Counted from the first letter of the stretch, positions 30,607-38,698 are shown. The stretch: 64,000 nt of DNA from Paenibacillus sp. ACRRY (GCF_022346995.1 NZ_JAKRNM010000002.1:558001-622000), one strand, 5' to 3'. Numbers and translations are program-made. Notes: generated from the letters alone by a model not told the origin.

Positions 30607-30678
30607 TTAACGACGTCTGCGTCTAGTGAAGAAATACAATACCAGAATAACAATAATAACAATCAACAGAAATTTCAT
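30607..30678 (-). CDS. Tiny membrane peptide, 23 aa
   Basis: Sequence MKFLLIVIIVILVLYFFT followed by RRRRR: a single hydrophobic helix with a basic tail. AGGAGG lies 9 nt before the ATG. Such peptides are common in Bacillales genomes and often unannotated; it could be a membrane regulator or a type I toxin-like peptide. No antitoxin RNA is evident. Confidence 0.5.
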   Translation of the reverse strand: MKFLLIVIIVILVLYFFTRRRRR

Positions 30679-30856
30679 GATGTTTTCCTCCTGACGGATT
30701 AGTGTGAGTTAAGCGTATTTTACCCACAAACCACATCATTTGAATAACTGTGTTACAATTAAATATATTGATTTCGGTTGATCCAATACCCAATTGTTAT
30801 CATTTTAATTTTATATGCATTTGACGATACGGACCATAAGAAACAGGAGGGGAAGC

Positions 30857-32011
30857 ATGAGCATCCAAAATAAGCACTCCATACCCATTCAGTGGGAGTT
30901 TTTAATATCCAAGCTTAAATCTTCCGTAACTGTGGTCGATGCAACTTCACCAGAGCAACCATTGATCTATGTCAATGAACAGTTCACTGCTCTGACAGGA
31001 TATACCTCCGAAGAAGTGGTTGGACAGAACTGCCGATTCCTTCAGGGCAGGGATACGAATTCCGAGACTGTAAGCAAAATCCGTAAGGCTCTTAATCGGC
31101 AGGAGTCCATTAAAATCGATATTTTAAACTATACCAAAAGTGGTCAACAATTCTGGAACGAATTGAACATTGATCCCATATTTGATGATGAAGGACAGTG
31201 TCTCTTCTTTGTTGGCATCCAATATGACATTTCTGAACGGAAATATGCCGAAGAGCAGCTTCGCAGGGCGGCCAGGATGGCGGAGATGAACAGCAGGGGA
31301 CATCTGGAGTTTATCGGGAAATTAAATCATGAACTGCGCACACCGCTGAATGGAATAATGGGCATGATCGAGTTAACGAGCATGGGTGAGATCAGTGAGG
31401 AGCAAAAAGAATATTTGGACCTTGCCCGTCAGTCCGGTGAAGCCTTGCTGAATATTGTGAATAACAGCCTTGACATGGCGAAGCTGGGCCGCGGCAAGAT
31501 GCAAGTTGAGCAGGTCGAATTCCAGCCCCTTAAGCTCATTCAACAGATCGTTAGAACACACGAGCCTGCGGCTGAACAGAAAAAGGTTCAACTGCGCTGT
31601 CAGGCTGACATGCAGGTACCGGACGTTTTGGTCGGAGATCCGTTACGTTTGCGTCAGGTACTGGATAACTTGTTAAGCAATGCAATTAAGTTCACGGAGC
31701 AAGGTGAAGTGTTATTGCAGCTTGATGTGAAGGAACAACACGGGGACACCGTTACCTTGTTGTTCTCCGTAAGTGATACGGGAATCGGTATTCCCGAAGA
31801 GAAGTTACATCAGTTATTTGAGGCTTTTACCCAGACAGATGTCTCTCATGCCCGCAGATTTGGTGGTAGTGGACTGGGATTGACCATCTGTAAGGAACTG
31901 CTTGAATTGATGCAGGGGGATATTGCTGTAGAGAGTGTACCAGGGGAGGGAACGCACTTCCATGTGACACTACCGCTTTTAAGGCAGCAGGTTATCCCAA
32001 ATGTGGGATAA
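30857..32011 (+). CDS. LOV-domain (blue-light) sensor histidine kinase
   Basis: 384 residues. A PAS domain of LOV type is at about 15-125, with the flavin-binding motif GQNCRFLQG containing the photoactive Cys, plus NYTKSGQQFWNELNIDP and FVGIQYDI, very close to YtvA-like LOV domains. Then come a HisKA domain (H-box KLNHELRTPLNGI) and a HATPase (N-box LDNLLSNAIKF, G1 SDTGIGIP, G2 GGSGLGL). No membrane helix, so it is cytoplasmic. No response regulator is adjacent. GGAGGGG precedes the ATG at 30857. A TGTTACAAT extended -10 lies at 30751-30759. Confidence 0.92.
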   Translation: MSIQNKHSIPIQWEFLISKLKSSVTVVDATSPEQPLIYVNEQFTALTGYTSEEVVGQNCRFLQGRDTNSETVSKIRKALNRQESIKIDILNYTKSGQQFWNELNIDPIFDDEGQCLFFVGIQYDISERKYAEEQLRRAARMAEMNSRGHLEFIGKLNHELRTPLNGIMGMIELTSMGEISEEQKEYLDLARQSGEALLNIVNNSLDMAKLGRGKMQVEQVEFQPLKLIQQIVRTHEPAAEQKKVQLRCQADMQVPDVLVGDPLRLRQVLDNLLSNAIKFTEQGEVLLQLDVKEQHGDTVTLLFSVSDTGIGIPEEKLHQLFEAFTQTDVSHARRFGGSGLGLTICKELLELMQGDIAVESVPGEGTHFHVTLPLLRQQVIPNVG

Positions 32012-32040
32012 CAAGCGGTTAATAAGAATAAACGGAAAGA

Positions 32041-32072
32041 AGACAGTTCGGGGTGATGCGGACTGTCTTTTT
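32041..32072 (+). terminator. Terminator of the LOV kinase gene
   Basis: AGACAGT/ACTGTCT stem with a 14-nt loop and T5. Confidence 0.75.
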
Positions 32073-32076
32073 GGTA

Positions 32077-32106
32077 TTGTTTCACGAACGAACGTTCTGG
32101 TATAAT
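32077..32106 (+). promoter_or_regulatory. Promoter with overlapping LexA (SOS) box
   Basis: -35 TTGTTT (32077-32082) and extended -10 TGGTATAAT (32098-32106), spacing 18. Inside the spacer lies CGAACGAACGTTCT (32085-32098), which matches the Bacillus LexA consensus CGAACRNRYGTTYC at all but the last base. LexA bound there would block RNA polymerase. Confidence 0.8.
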
Positions 32107-32130
32107 GCAAGAGGGAACGGGGGAGACAGC

Positions 32131-32616
32131 ATGAAGAGAAAGCGCACAAGGAAGAAGAAAAACAAAGGTTGGAGCAATCTTAAGAAATCGTTTATTACGC
32201 TGGTAACGCTGATGGTTCTGGCTGTCTTTGCCTGGTTCGAGGGAGAATTGCCGCTCGATCTGCCATCGCCGTTTAATGGGAGCAGTCAGGGCGTGGATCA
32301 TACTATCACCTTTCCCTCTGCTCGGTATCCGGAGACGGCGAAGCATATCAAGGACGCCATCAAGGCAGGGCACTCGGATGTATGCACGATTGATCGTGAA
32401 GGCGCAGACGCCAATCGCGATCTGTCACTCAAGGGTGTACCCGTGAAGAAAGGGAAGGATCGGGATGAGTGGCCAATGGCCATGTGTGCTGAAGGCGGGT
32501 CAAATGCAGATATCGAGTACATTACGCCCAAGGACAACCGTGGAGCGGGTTCATGGGTTGGTAATCAGCTGAGTACATATCCGGATGGAACACGGGTGAA
32601 GTTTGTTGTGAAGTAG
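32131..32616 (+). CDS. NucA/NucB-type deoxyribonuclease, secreted or membrane-anchored
   Basis: 161 residues. A basic N-terminus and one hydrophobic segment (about 18-40; an uncleaved anchor or a signal) precede a NucA/NucB domain. The core motif is [18 protein letters not shown], with [11 protein letters not shown] and [10 protein letters not shown] following. GGGGGAGA lies upstream of the ATG. The family includes B. subtilis NucA (competence DNA cleavage) and NucB (sporulation, biofilm). The LexA box suggests DNA-damage induction. Confidence 0.88.
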   Translation: MKRKRTRKKKNKGWSNLKKSFITLVTLMVLAVFAWFEGELPLDLPSPFNGSSQGVDHTITFPSARYPETAKHIKDAIKAGHSDVCTIDREGADANRDLSLKGVPVKKGKDRDEWPMAMCAEGGSNADIEYITPKDNRGAGSWVGNQLSTYPDGTRVKFVVK

Positions 32617-32636
32617 CTTGAACATTCAGACCATAG

Positions 32637-32682
32637 ACCAAACCAAAAACCAGACCTGTGAGGGTCTGGTTTTTGGTTTGGT
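32637..32682 (+). terminator. Strong, probably bidirectional terminator
   Basis: 20-bp perfect stem from ACCAAACCAAAAACCAGACC to its complement, 6-nt loop. It separates convergent genes. Confidence 0.85.
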
Positions 32683-32693
32683 CAGCGATGGAG

Positions 32694-32930
32694 CTACAGA
32701 TCTGCAATACTCAACTGCAGGCCCTTCATATGATGAGAACGGATACTCAGTATGCGAGTAACCTGCTCAACCTCATCAAAAGGAATCCAAAGGTTTCCCT
32801 GGACCGTACGCAGGGTAAGAATGGATGAGTCAGCAGAACGCTCGGGAAATCCGGTCACCGTTTGACCACTGGTATTGCGAACTACAATTTGTTGATTACG
32901 ACGAATGGCAATTTCTACCTCTTTTTTCAT
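32694..32930 (-). CDS. Small hypothetical protein, 78 aa
   Basis: Basic N-terminus MKKEVEIAIRR, then beta-prone segments with NTSGQTVTGF and VQGNLWIPFDEVEQV. This looks like a small SH3- or YolD-like barrel ('...G-I-...-IPFDEI'). Not recognised with certainty. A typical TCTTTTT-flanked region lies upstream; the binding site is weak. Confidence 0.5.
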   Translation of the reverse strand: MKKEVEIAIRRNQQIVVRNTSGQTVTGFPERSADSSILTLRTVQGNLWIPFDEVEQVTRILSIRSHHMKGLQLSIADL

Positions 32931-33082
32931 AAGACATTGCTCCTGGTTATGAGATGGTTGCTTAATATGTCAATAATTTCAATGGTTAATTTGGCTTCTT
33001 TATCTAGTCTATCAGAACTAGGTATGGATTTCCAGAAAGAATTAAATCCTTCAGGTTTAGGTGAATTGACTTATGGAATAGA

Positions 33083-33098
33083 TTTTTTTTTTTTTTTT
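33083..33098 (+). repeat. Run of 16 T
   Basis: A 16-base homopolymer inside the 230-bp spacer upstream of the stress-protein gene. It could be a phase-variable promoter element or simply a site prone to sequencing error. Otherwise I see nothing in 32931-33162. Confidence 0.9.
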
Positions 33099-33162
33099 AG
33101 TCTTGATCCAATAGGTATTAAACATTTTGGGTTATAACATGTGCTATTAGGGAGGGAACGGA

Positions 33163-33621
33163 ATGACACAATTACTGGTTGGACTGGTTCAAACAGAGAA
33201 CGAGGCGATTATCATGCTTAACAAGCTCAAGGAAGCAGGGGTGGAAACGGATGCGATGGGGGTTGTGGCGAAGGAGCATTTGGATCTCGATTTGATCAGC
33301 GAAAAAGCTGGCTTGGACAAACCGTTGAAGGGTGCGGGATCAGATGGTGCACTTGGTGTCTTTAAGGGTGTGCTCGCAGCATTGGGAAAACGCATGGACC
33401 AGACGATCTCTGCGGGCAAAGCGGTTCGCCGATTGGCTGGTAATGAAATTGGAGGAGAAACGGATGATCTCGTCCTTACTCTGGCAGAAGCCGGCATTGC
33501 CGAAGAAGATGCCCAGTACTATGAGCAGTGGCTTCTTCAGGATCACTTCCTTATCGTGGTGGAATGTAGTGAGGAAGATGCTGCCCGCATTGCACCCATT
33601 GTGAAGGAGAAAGATGCATAG
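33163..33621 (+). CDS. General stress protein-like (YflT/GS17M-type domain)
   Basis: 152 residues. An N-terminal ferredoxin-like half, TQLLVGLVQTENEAIIMLNKL, resembles the heat-induced YflT domain. A Gly-rich middle (GVFKGVLAALGKRMD) and C-terminal DHFLIVVECSEEDAARI follow. This two-part layout occurs in small general-stress proteins of Bacillales. GGGAGGG precedes the ATG. Confidence 0.6.
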   Translation: MTQLLVGLVQTENEAIIMLNKLKEAGVETDAMGVVAKEHLDLDLISEKAGLDKPLKGAGSDGALGVFKGVLAALGKRMDQTISAGKAVRRLAGNEIGGETDDLVLTLAEAGIAEEDAQYYEQWLLQDHFLIVVECSEEDAARIAPIVKEKDA

Positions 33622-33727
33622 AACAGGATTCTTGCAACTTTTTAGTTTAATTTAAGCCTGATTTTAGGTTTCTTTAATGTTGGGGCGGTATTATGATCTC
33701 ACACCTCCCTTAATATAGATGGTTTAT

Positions 33728-33794
33728 AGAAAGTCCGGGACCGCAACTCGGACTTTCTAGGCACTGCCAGCTGACGCTGGTAGTGCCTTTTCAC
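33728..33794 (+). terminator. Tandem hairpins, second with T tract
   Basis: AGAAAGTCCG/CGGACTTTCT, then AGGCACTGCCAGC-TGAC-GCTGGTAGTGCCTTTT. The second is a good intrinsic terminator. Confidence 0.85.
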
Positions 33795-33901
33795 ATTTTT
33801 ATAGTAGTCGTATTAAAAAATTAAATTATATGTTGCATAATGTTCAATCCTATGATAAGATATTTCTTGTCGCCTCAAGTGATAAAGTAATACATACATA
33901 T

Positions 33902-33987
33902 GCCGGGGTGGCGGAATTGGCAGACGCACAGGACTTAAAATCCTGCGGTAGGTGACTACCGTACCGGTTCGATCCCGGTCCTCGGCA
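33902..33987 (+). tRNA. tRNA-Leu (UAA); prophage attachment site
   Basis: Class II tRNA of 86 nt. Acceptor GCCGGGG/CCTCGGC, anticodon TAA (33936-33938), long variable arm GGTAGGTGACTACC, discriminator A. The 3' half is intact at this junction. An integrase gene and phage genes follow directly, so the 3' end is the likely attachment core. Confidence 0.93.
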
Positions 33988-34101
33988 TCCTAGCGGTTTT
34001 ACCCGCAAACACAGCGTTAAATGAGCGTCAAAATGCGATGGGTCCTGCGTACTTGTCTCGGAGTAATCCGCAGGTACACAGGAGCCGCGCAAACACATCG
34101 G

Positions 34102-34139
34102 AGCATCCCACCGTTCACCTAACGGAAGGGGTGCTTTTT
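34102..34139 (+). terminator. Terminator behind tRNA-Leu, carried by the prophage
   Basis: AGCATCCC/GGGGTGCT outer stem with an inner CCGTT/AACGG stem and T5. It restores termination of the tRNA after integration. Confidence 0.8.
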
Positions 34140-34205
34140 GCATTGGCGCGATTACGCGAAATTAAAAAGAGTTACGGAAATGCGCGTCCAGGTTGGAGCG
34201 AGATA

Positions 34206-35096
34206 ATGGCGGATTTTCTGGCGCATAAGCGGCTTGATGACGGAATAGGGGAGCAAACATTAACGGACTATACGCGCGCCGTAGAGCTGCTGTTTAAGCG
34301 GTATCCGGACGCGTGGGATACGGAGGCTGCGTTAAAGGACGGGTGCCTAGCGCATATGTCCGGTGAGATGTCGCCGTCTACGTTCAATAACCGTCTGGTC
34401 TATCTCCGCGCATTCTTTAAATACTGCGTCGGCGAAGGTTATATAACAGTCAATCCGCTTGAGCATACGAAGAAACGGAGGACAGGCAACCGCGCAGTAG
34501 CTGTTGAGACCGAAGTGCTTCAGGCGTTACTAGCGGCGCCGGATCAGCGTACATTTGTCGGCCTACGCGATTACACGTTAATCGTATTGACGCTCGATAC
34601 TGGCATCCGTCCGTCCGAGGCGATGAAGTTAATACCGCAGGATTTTAAGCTATCGTTGAAGGAGATTCATATACCGGCGCAGGTCGCAAAGAATCGTAGT
34701 GCGCGGACATTGCCGCTGTCGGATATGACTACGAAATCATTACGCAAGCTAATTTCCGTTCGAGATGACGAGTGGGGTCCGGATACTCCGATATTTTGTT
34801 CGTATGAAGGGCGTCCACTCAATCGGCATACGTGGGGCGACCGCATGGAGATATATTGCAAGAAGATCGGCGTACATATCCGCCCGTATGATTTGCGGCA
34901 TGTATTCGCGTTGGAGTTCCTGCGTAATGGCGCGAACTCATTTGCGGTCCAGAAATCGTTGGGACACTCTACAATGGAAATGACGCGCAGATATGTATCG
35001 CTAGTTAACAACGACTTAAAAGCGGAACATGCGAAGGCCAGTCCGATCGACCGGTTACTCTCGAAGCCTAAAGCGAAACGGAATACGAAATTATAA
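34206..35096 (+). CDS. Tyrosine recombinase (phage integrase)
   Basis: About 296 residues. An N-terminal SAM-like core-binding domain contains DFLAHKRLDDGIGEQTLTDY. The catalytic domain has Arg I in DTGIRPSEAM, box II DLRHVFALEFLRNGAN (His and Arg) and LGHSTMEMTRRYV with the Tyr nucleophile. ATG 34206 (GGAG 9-10 nt before) is chosen because the in-frame region before it overlaps a terminator. It catalyses insertion at the adjacent tRNA-Leu. Confidence 0.93.
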   Translation: MADFLAHKRLDDGIGEQTLTDYTRAVELLFKRYPDAWDTEAALKDGCLAHMSGEMSPSTFNNRLVYLRAFFKYCVGEGYITVNPLEHTKKRRTGNRAVAVETEVLQALLAAPDQRTFVGLRDYTLIVLTLDTGIRPSEAMKLIPQDFKLSLKEIHIPAQVAKNRSARTLPLSDMTTKSLRKLISVRDDEWGPDTPIFCSYEGRPLNRHTWGDRMEIYCKKIGVHIRPYDLRHVFALEFLRNGANSFAVQKSLGHSTMEMTRRYVSLVNNDLKAEHAKASPIDRLLSKPKAKRNTKL

Positions 35097-35107
35097 CGAA
35101 AACACTG

Positions 35108-35142
35108 ACGCATGTCTCTTCGGGGATGTGCGTTATTTTTTT
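35108..35142 (+). terminator. Integrase terminator
   Basis: 11-bp stem ACGCATGTCTC / GGGATGTGCGT (three wobble pairs) with a TTCG tetraloop and a long T tract. Confidence 0.9.
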
Positions 35143-35153
35143 TTTATTTACGA

Positions 35154-35188
35154 TGTCCCAATTCCGCAATTTTGTGTCCCTATATAAT
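35154..35188 (+). promoter_or_regulatory. Phage promoter A: paired TGTCCC boxes, 21 bp apart
   Basis: TGTCCC at 35154-35159 and 35175-35180, then TATATAAT. It has no TTGACA. The same layout recurs at 44916 and 59422. It drives the gene at 35220. Confidence 0.7.
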
Positions 35189-35219
35189 ACGAGAAGCAAA
35201 ACGGAAAGGAGAATGATTA

Positions 35220-36263
35220 ATGACGCGTAGTCCTAAACTGAACGTCGAGCTTTTACAAGACGCGTTAGATAGCGGAGCTTCAATAGCGGTTGTAGCTCGT
35301 GCATTTAACGTCCATCACCAAGTTATCCGTAGAGAGATTCACCGCGGACACGTAGAGTTGTACGTTGCTTACGATGAAGACGTCGAAATGGATATCCCGA
35401 AATTGACGGATTGGGATATAGAGGATCTATTGGACGACTGGTGGAGAACCGCCTTCAACGGTGAGGAGGTATATGTCCCACCTCCAAATCGAAACAGCAC
35501 GGTAACTACGAAGTTGTATCAGTATCTTGGAGAGAATTATGACGGAGTAGTCGGATGGATACGGAAGAGAGGTATAACCCGTCTTCGAGCCCAATTTTTA
35601 AAGGTATGCACAGGTTGTGGGCAGTTCCTATCGCTTACACAATTTACACAAAAGAGTCACTGTCTGCTCGGAGTAAGTTCGCGTTGCAGGGAGTGCACGT
35701 CAGATCAGCGTAACGATGACGTAGTAAGAGCCGCAGCAAATCGTAGGCGAACGCTATTGCTAAGTCTCCCTACGAATTGGGAACGCACTCACCGACTAGC
35801 AATGCGACTCGACGGAGGTGGTACGTGCGATCTTACGGATGAAACCGAATGTGACGACGACCACTTCATTCCGATAGCGACCGGACATTGCGGAACATAT
35901 CTCGGCAACATGCGCCCGTTAGCTTCGTGGCTGAACGCTAATAAGAGCGCCGCAAACCCTTTCGAATGGTTCGAAGCGAACAGGCAACGCTTTGAACTCG
36001 ATCAAGTCCGTTTCGATGCGCTAGTCAGCAAACTGGCGGCACAGAACGGATTGACTCCGGAAGAGTTTCGCAAATTTACGTATTGGTGCTTCGATAACCC
36101 ACGCACCGTCGAACAGATTGCGGCCGATAACGCACGCTACGGTTACAAAAAGTCATCGCTTGAAATATGGCGCGAACAGACGGGGTTACCGTTTCCATTC
36201 GCAATAGACTTTGGCAATACGACACTTAACAACGAAATTTCGCGAAAGGAGGACGCTGCATAA
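35220..36263 (+). CDS. Phage HNH-like protein with HTH and zinc motif
   Basis: 347 residues. The N-terminus contains a helix-turn-helix (SGASIAVVARAFNVHHQVIRR). A zinc motif, CTGCG...CREC, lies near 125-160. An HNH-like segment, CDLTDETECDDDHFIPIATGHC, continues with NMRPLASWLNANKSAANP. It is probably a DNA-binding nuclease. It is the first gene after promoter A and has AAAGGAG upstream. The stop overlaps the next ATG. Confidence 0.65.
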   Translation: MTRSPKLNVELLQDALDSGASIAVVARAFNVHHQVIRREIHRGHVELYVAYDEDVEMDIPKLTDWDIEDLLDDWWRTAFNGEEVYVPPPNRNSTVTTKLYQYLGENYDGVVGWIRKRGITRLRAQFLKVCTGCGQFLSLTQFTQKSHCLLGVSSRCRECTSDQRNDDVVRAAANRRRTLLLSLPTNWERTHRLAMRLDGGGTCDLTDETECDDDHFIPIATGHCGTYLGNMRPLASWLNANKSAANPFEWFEANRQRFELDQVRFDALVSKLAAQNGLTPEEFRKFTYWCFDNPRTVEQIAADNARYGYKKSSLEIWREQTGLPFPFAIDFGNTTLNNEISRKEDAA

Positions 36264-36661
36264 TGTCGGATACTCAACGCTTAGTCTCCGTCGAATCCCA
36301 AACGGAATACTCCGTTACGTCCGGCGCAACCGAAACGCGCATCTTCGTTAAATTCTACGTTGAGGCTGTACGCTCCGGGATGATTGCGGATCTCGGACCG
36401 GAGCGTCTGCAGACGCTTATCGTCCTCGCCTCGTATATGGGCGCGGATGGAACGTGTTACCCTACGCAATGGCAGATCGCTAACAGTCTCGGAGTGGCGC
36501 GGGAGACGGCGGCCAGGCGCGTTAAGGCACTCGCAGACTACCGGTGGAAAGGACAACCGCTAATGTTACGGGAGCGGACGCGCCATCCGGATAGTAAGAA
36601 GTGGGAGAACACCGTGTACAAAATCCTGCCGGTCAGCGGCTTGCGGATATTCGATAAGTGA
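36263..36661 (+). CDS. Phage winged-helix DNA-binding protein
   Basis: 132 residues. A helix_turn_helix_36-type winged helix at about 50-105: LIVLASYMGADGTCYPTQWQ, then IANSLGVARETAARRVKAL. Such domains occur in plasmid and phage replication initiators and regulators. It overlaps the preceding HNH gene by one base and is followed by a non-coding stretch with repeats, which may be its target. Confidence 0.65.
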   Translation: MSDTQRLVSVESQTEYSVTSGATETRIFVKFYVEAVRSGMIADLGPERLQTLIVLASYMGADGTCYPTQWQIANSLGVARETAARRVKALADYRWKGQPLMLRERTRHPDSKKWENTVYKILPVSGLRIFDK

Positions 36662-36932
36662 GCCAGGTGACGTTAACGCCACATAGCTTGGAGCTTACAA
36701 GGCTCGGCATCACACTAAGAAGAACCAGTAATAACTAGAACCATCTTTATAACTAGATTAAACATTACCGCTCAGTTGATTTTGCTTCGCAAACTAAACT
36801 TCGCGGGACGATTAATTACTAACCTAATTGATTGCGCGCAGAAAGTTATACGGAGCCAAAGGCGACGGCGAGTATGAGCGTAGCGAATCGCGAGCATATA
36901 CGCACTTATAAAAGAAACGGAGGAATCACGTT
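36662..36932 (+). other. Non-coding phage region with short repeats
   Basis: 271 bp without a convincing gene. It holds a near-palindrome GTGACGTTAACGCCAC (36667-36682), direct repeats AGAACCA (36721, 36737) and TAACTAGA (36732-36739, 36750-36757; 18-bp period) and an AT-rich part. It could be an operator or origin region; no clear promoter was identified. Confidence 0.45.
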
Positions 36933-37250
36933 ATGTCTAACCGCAAGCTCACGAAATTTCCCGTCATTGCCGCAGACGGCACGCAGTACCGCGTTACGAT
37001 AAAGCGCGGAGAGGACGTTGACGGTAAGTACGTTTTCGTAAGACTGTTCGTGCGGCGCAAGATTTTCGGATTTGCTGGTGTAGCTCACGGTAAGTTTTAC
37101 GACGGATACGGAGTGTACAAAGCTGACTATCCGGACTACATCTCAATTGCGCGGAAAGTGTGCGGAGATTTCACGGACGACATTCTACCGCGGATACAAC
37201 GCAAGTCCGCCGCCATCGACGCATTCCAAGCGTGGGACGGCCGCCTATGA
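36933..37250 (+). CDS. Small phage protein, KFPV family, copy 1
   Basis: 105 residues, basic. The N-terminus KLTKFPVIAADGTQYRV and end FQAWDGRL match the protein at 38746-39072, so the two are paralogues. Beta-rich; function unknown. CGGAGG precedes the ATG. Confidence 0.65.
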   Translation: MSNRKLTKFPVIAADGTQYRVTIKRGEDVDGKYVFVRLFVRRKIFGFAGVAHGKFYDGYGVYKADYPDYISIARKVCGDFTDDILPRIQRKSAAIDAFQAWDGRL

Positions 37251-37378
37251 GATGCAAAGGGCGCATGTATTACGCTGTCATTACCGTTTATCTCCTTGCT
37301 GCTGCCGTAATAATTGCGTGTATTTCCGCCGATTACAGCGCGCTAGTCACAAATATACCGGAGGTGTTTCCGAAGTGA
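37247..37378 (+). CDS. Phage membrane peptide, 43 aa
   Basis: Basic start MRCKGRMYY followed by one helix AVITVYLLAAAVIIACISA. It overlaps the previous gene by ATGA and the next gene by GTGA, which supports translational coupling. Function unknown. Confidence 0.6.
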   Translation: MRCKGRMYYAVITVYLLAAAVIIACISADYSALVTNIPEVFPK

Positions 37379-37725
37379 AAAACCACGTGAAACTCACGCA
37401 AAATTACGCAATCAAAACGGACGCGCACAACTTCATCGTCCTGCAACGCAAACTCGTTGACCCTACGAAGGCGCCCGGATATAAACCGGTTGAAGGCGCC
37501 GAACTTCCCGCGTTAAAAGAACGGTGGGACGAAATCGCATATTACCCGCTAACGAGCGCCAACCTAGCCGCGCTAATCGATAACGTCAGATTGCGCGAGG
37601 CAACCGATTCGGAGTACGCAAGCATCGCGGACCTGGCGCAGGCTATACGTGAGACGACGGCGGAGATTATTGCGGCTGTTAACGCGGGCTTAGCGCCTGG
37701 ATTTAGCGTCAATATAGGCGCGTAA
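37375..37725 (+). CDS. Phage hypothetical protein, 116 aa
   Basis: GTG start overlapping the previous stop, 9 nt after GGAGGTG. It begins VKNHVKLTQNYAIKTDAHNF, with an alpha/beta first half and an Ala-rich helical C-terminus. It resembles small conserved proteins of Bacillus phages by general look; function unknown. Confidence 0.55.
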   Translation: MKNHVKLTQNYAIKTDAHNFIVLQRKLVDPTKAPGYKPVEGAELPALKERWDEIAYYPLTSANLAALIDNVRLREATDSEYASIADLAQAIRETTAEIIAAVNAGLAPGFSVNIGA

Positions 37726-37800
37726 GGGCGAGCGGAGGGTATTCGGTAGGGTACGGATGAAAGGCGCTTATATCACGGTTAAATTACGGGAGGGATACGT

Positions 37801-38046
37801 ATGGATGATTACCGCGGCAAGATCGTAAAGGTGGACGGACGCAAGATGTTTGCCTGCATCGGCCAGGAATTTTATACGCGGAAACTATATTTACGGCTGC
37901 CGAAAGAGCTTGAGCATTTGGACTGCGACCGATGCTCGGAGCCTACGTTTGAGATTGACGCGCGTAGATGTTCCATTGTTGATCCGGAGGATATCGCAAC
38001 TAGCGTAGTTGATTACGTAATGTCTTATGAAGGAGGCGCGGTATGA
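37801..38046 (+). CDS. Phage hypothetical protein, 81 aa
   Basis: Begins MDDYRGKIVKVDGRKMFACI and contains a CDRC pair. GGGAGG precedes the ATG. It overlaps the next gene (ATGA). Small barrel-like; not recognised. Confidence 0.55.
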   Translation: MDDYRGKIVKVDGRKMFACIGQEFYTRKLYLRLPKELEHLDCDRCSEPTFEIDARRCSIVDPEDIATSVVDYVMSYEGGAV

Positions 38047-38393
38047 AACTCTCAGAAGTCATCATAAAGTGGCATGCGATGTCTGCGCGAGAAAGAGACG
38101 CGTGGGTAGAAGAGGCAGTGTTTGGAGGAGCTACATACGACGAGTTCCGGTTAGTTAACGATGTGCGCGTATTAGTCCCGAAATATACTACCGATATATC
38201 TGCGGCATGGCTCGTCGTCGAGGAACTTCGAAAAGATCATTTCCTGTATCTATCGGATGCGACTCCATACGGATGGTTCGTTGACCTGGACCACGAAAAC
38301 GATCCGATTGTGGCTCAGAATATAAACGCGGATACAGCGCCAGAAGCAATTGGACTTGCGGCTATCGTAGCGAAATTAGCTCGGGAGGACTGA
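38043..38393 (+). CDS. BC1872-like phage protein
   Basis: 116 residues. The pattern PKYTTDISAAWLVVEEL followed near the end by ADTAPEAIGLAAIVAKL resembles the BC1872/DUF2591 family of phage proteins of unknown role, which share 'YSTD-AAA' and 'A-TAP-AI--AAL'. Confidence 0.65.
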   Translation: MKLSEVIIKWHAMSARERDAWVEEAVFGGATYDEFRLVNDVRVLVPKYTTDISAAWLVVEELRKDHFLYLSDATPYGWFVDLDHENDPIVAQNINADTAPEAIGLAAIVAKLARED

Positions 38394-38398
38394 GCGCC

Positions 38399-38698
38399 AT
38401 GTTCGCAGATTTCCGCAGAGCATTCGCACCAACGCCGGAAGAGATTCAACGCGCAGAAGAGTACCTCGCGAAAGTTGAGCGGAAGGACAACGAGTATCTC
38501 CGCAGCTTCGGCTTCAACGATACTGACATCGAAATTATCCGCGCAATCGAATCGGAAGAAACGCAGCACCTATGCGGATTCCAATCGTATTCGAGCCGGA
38601 TCGAGTTACTTAGGAGCGGCATTATTACGGTGGATGACGTAAGGAACGATATTAAACGGAGGATTACACATGAACGACGTAACATTCGAAACACCTGA
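38399..38698 (+). CDS. Phage hypothetical protein, 99 aa
   Basis: Charged, helical protein beginning MFADFRRAFAPTPEEIQRAE. The end is basic (IKRRITHERRNIRN). Not recognised. It overlaps the following small gene. Confidence 0.5.
   Translation: MFADFRRAFAPTPEEIQRAEEYLAKVERKDNEYLRSFGFNDTDIEIIRAIESEETQHLCGFQSYSSRIELLRSGIITVDDVRNDIKRRITHERRNIRNT

Noticed and set aside
33013..33137. Open frame through the 16-T tract
   Set aside because: Poly-Phe from the homopolymer, no binding site.
33980..34205. A longer integrase beginning upstream at about 34038
   Set aside because: That stretch holds the tRNA-Leu terminator hairpin and no ribosome binding site; ATG 34206 has one.
37757..37828. A 23-residue frame before the gene at 37801
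   Set aside because: Weak binding site and its second half overlaps the better supported gene in another frame.
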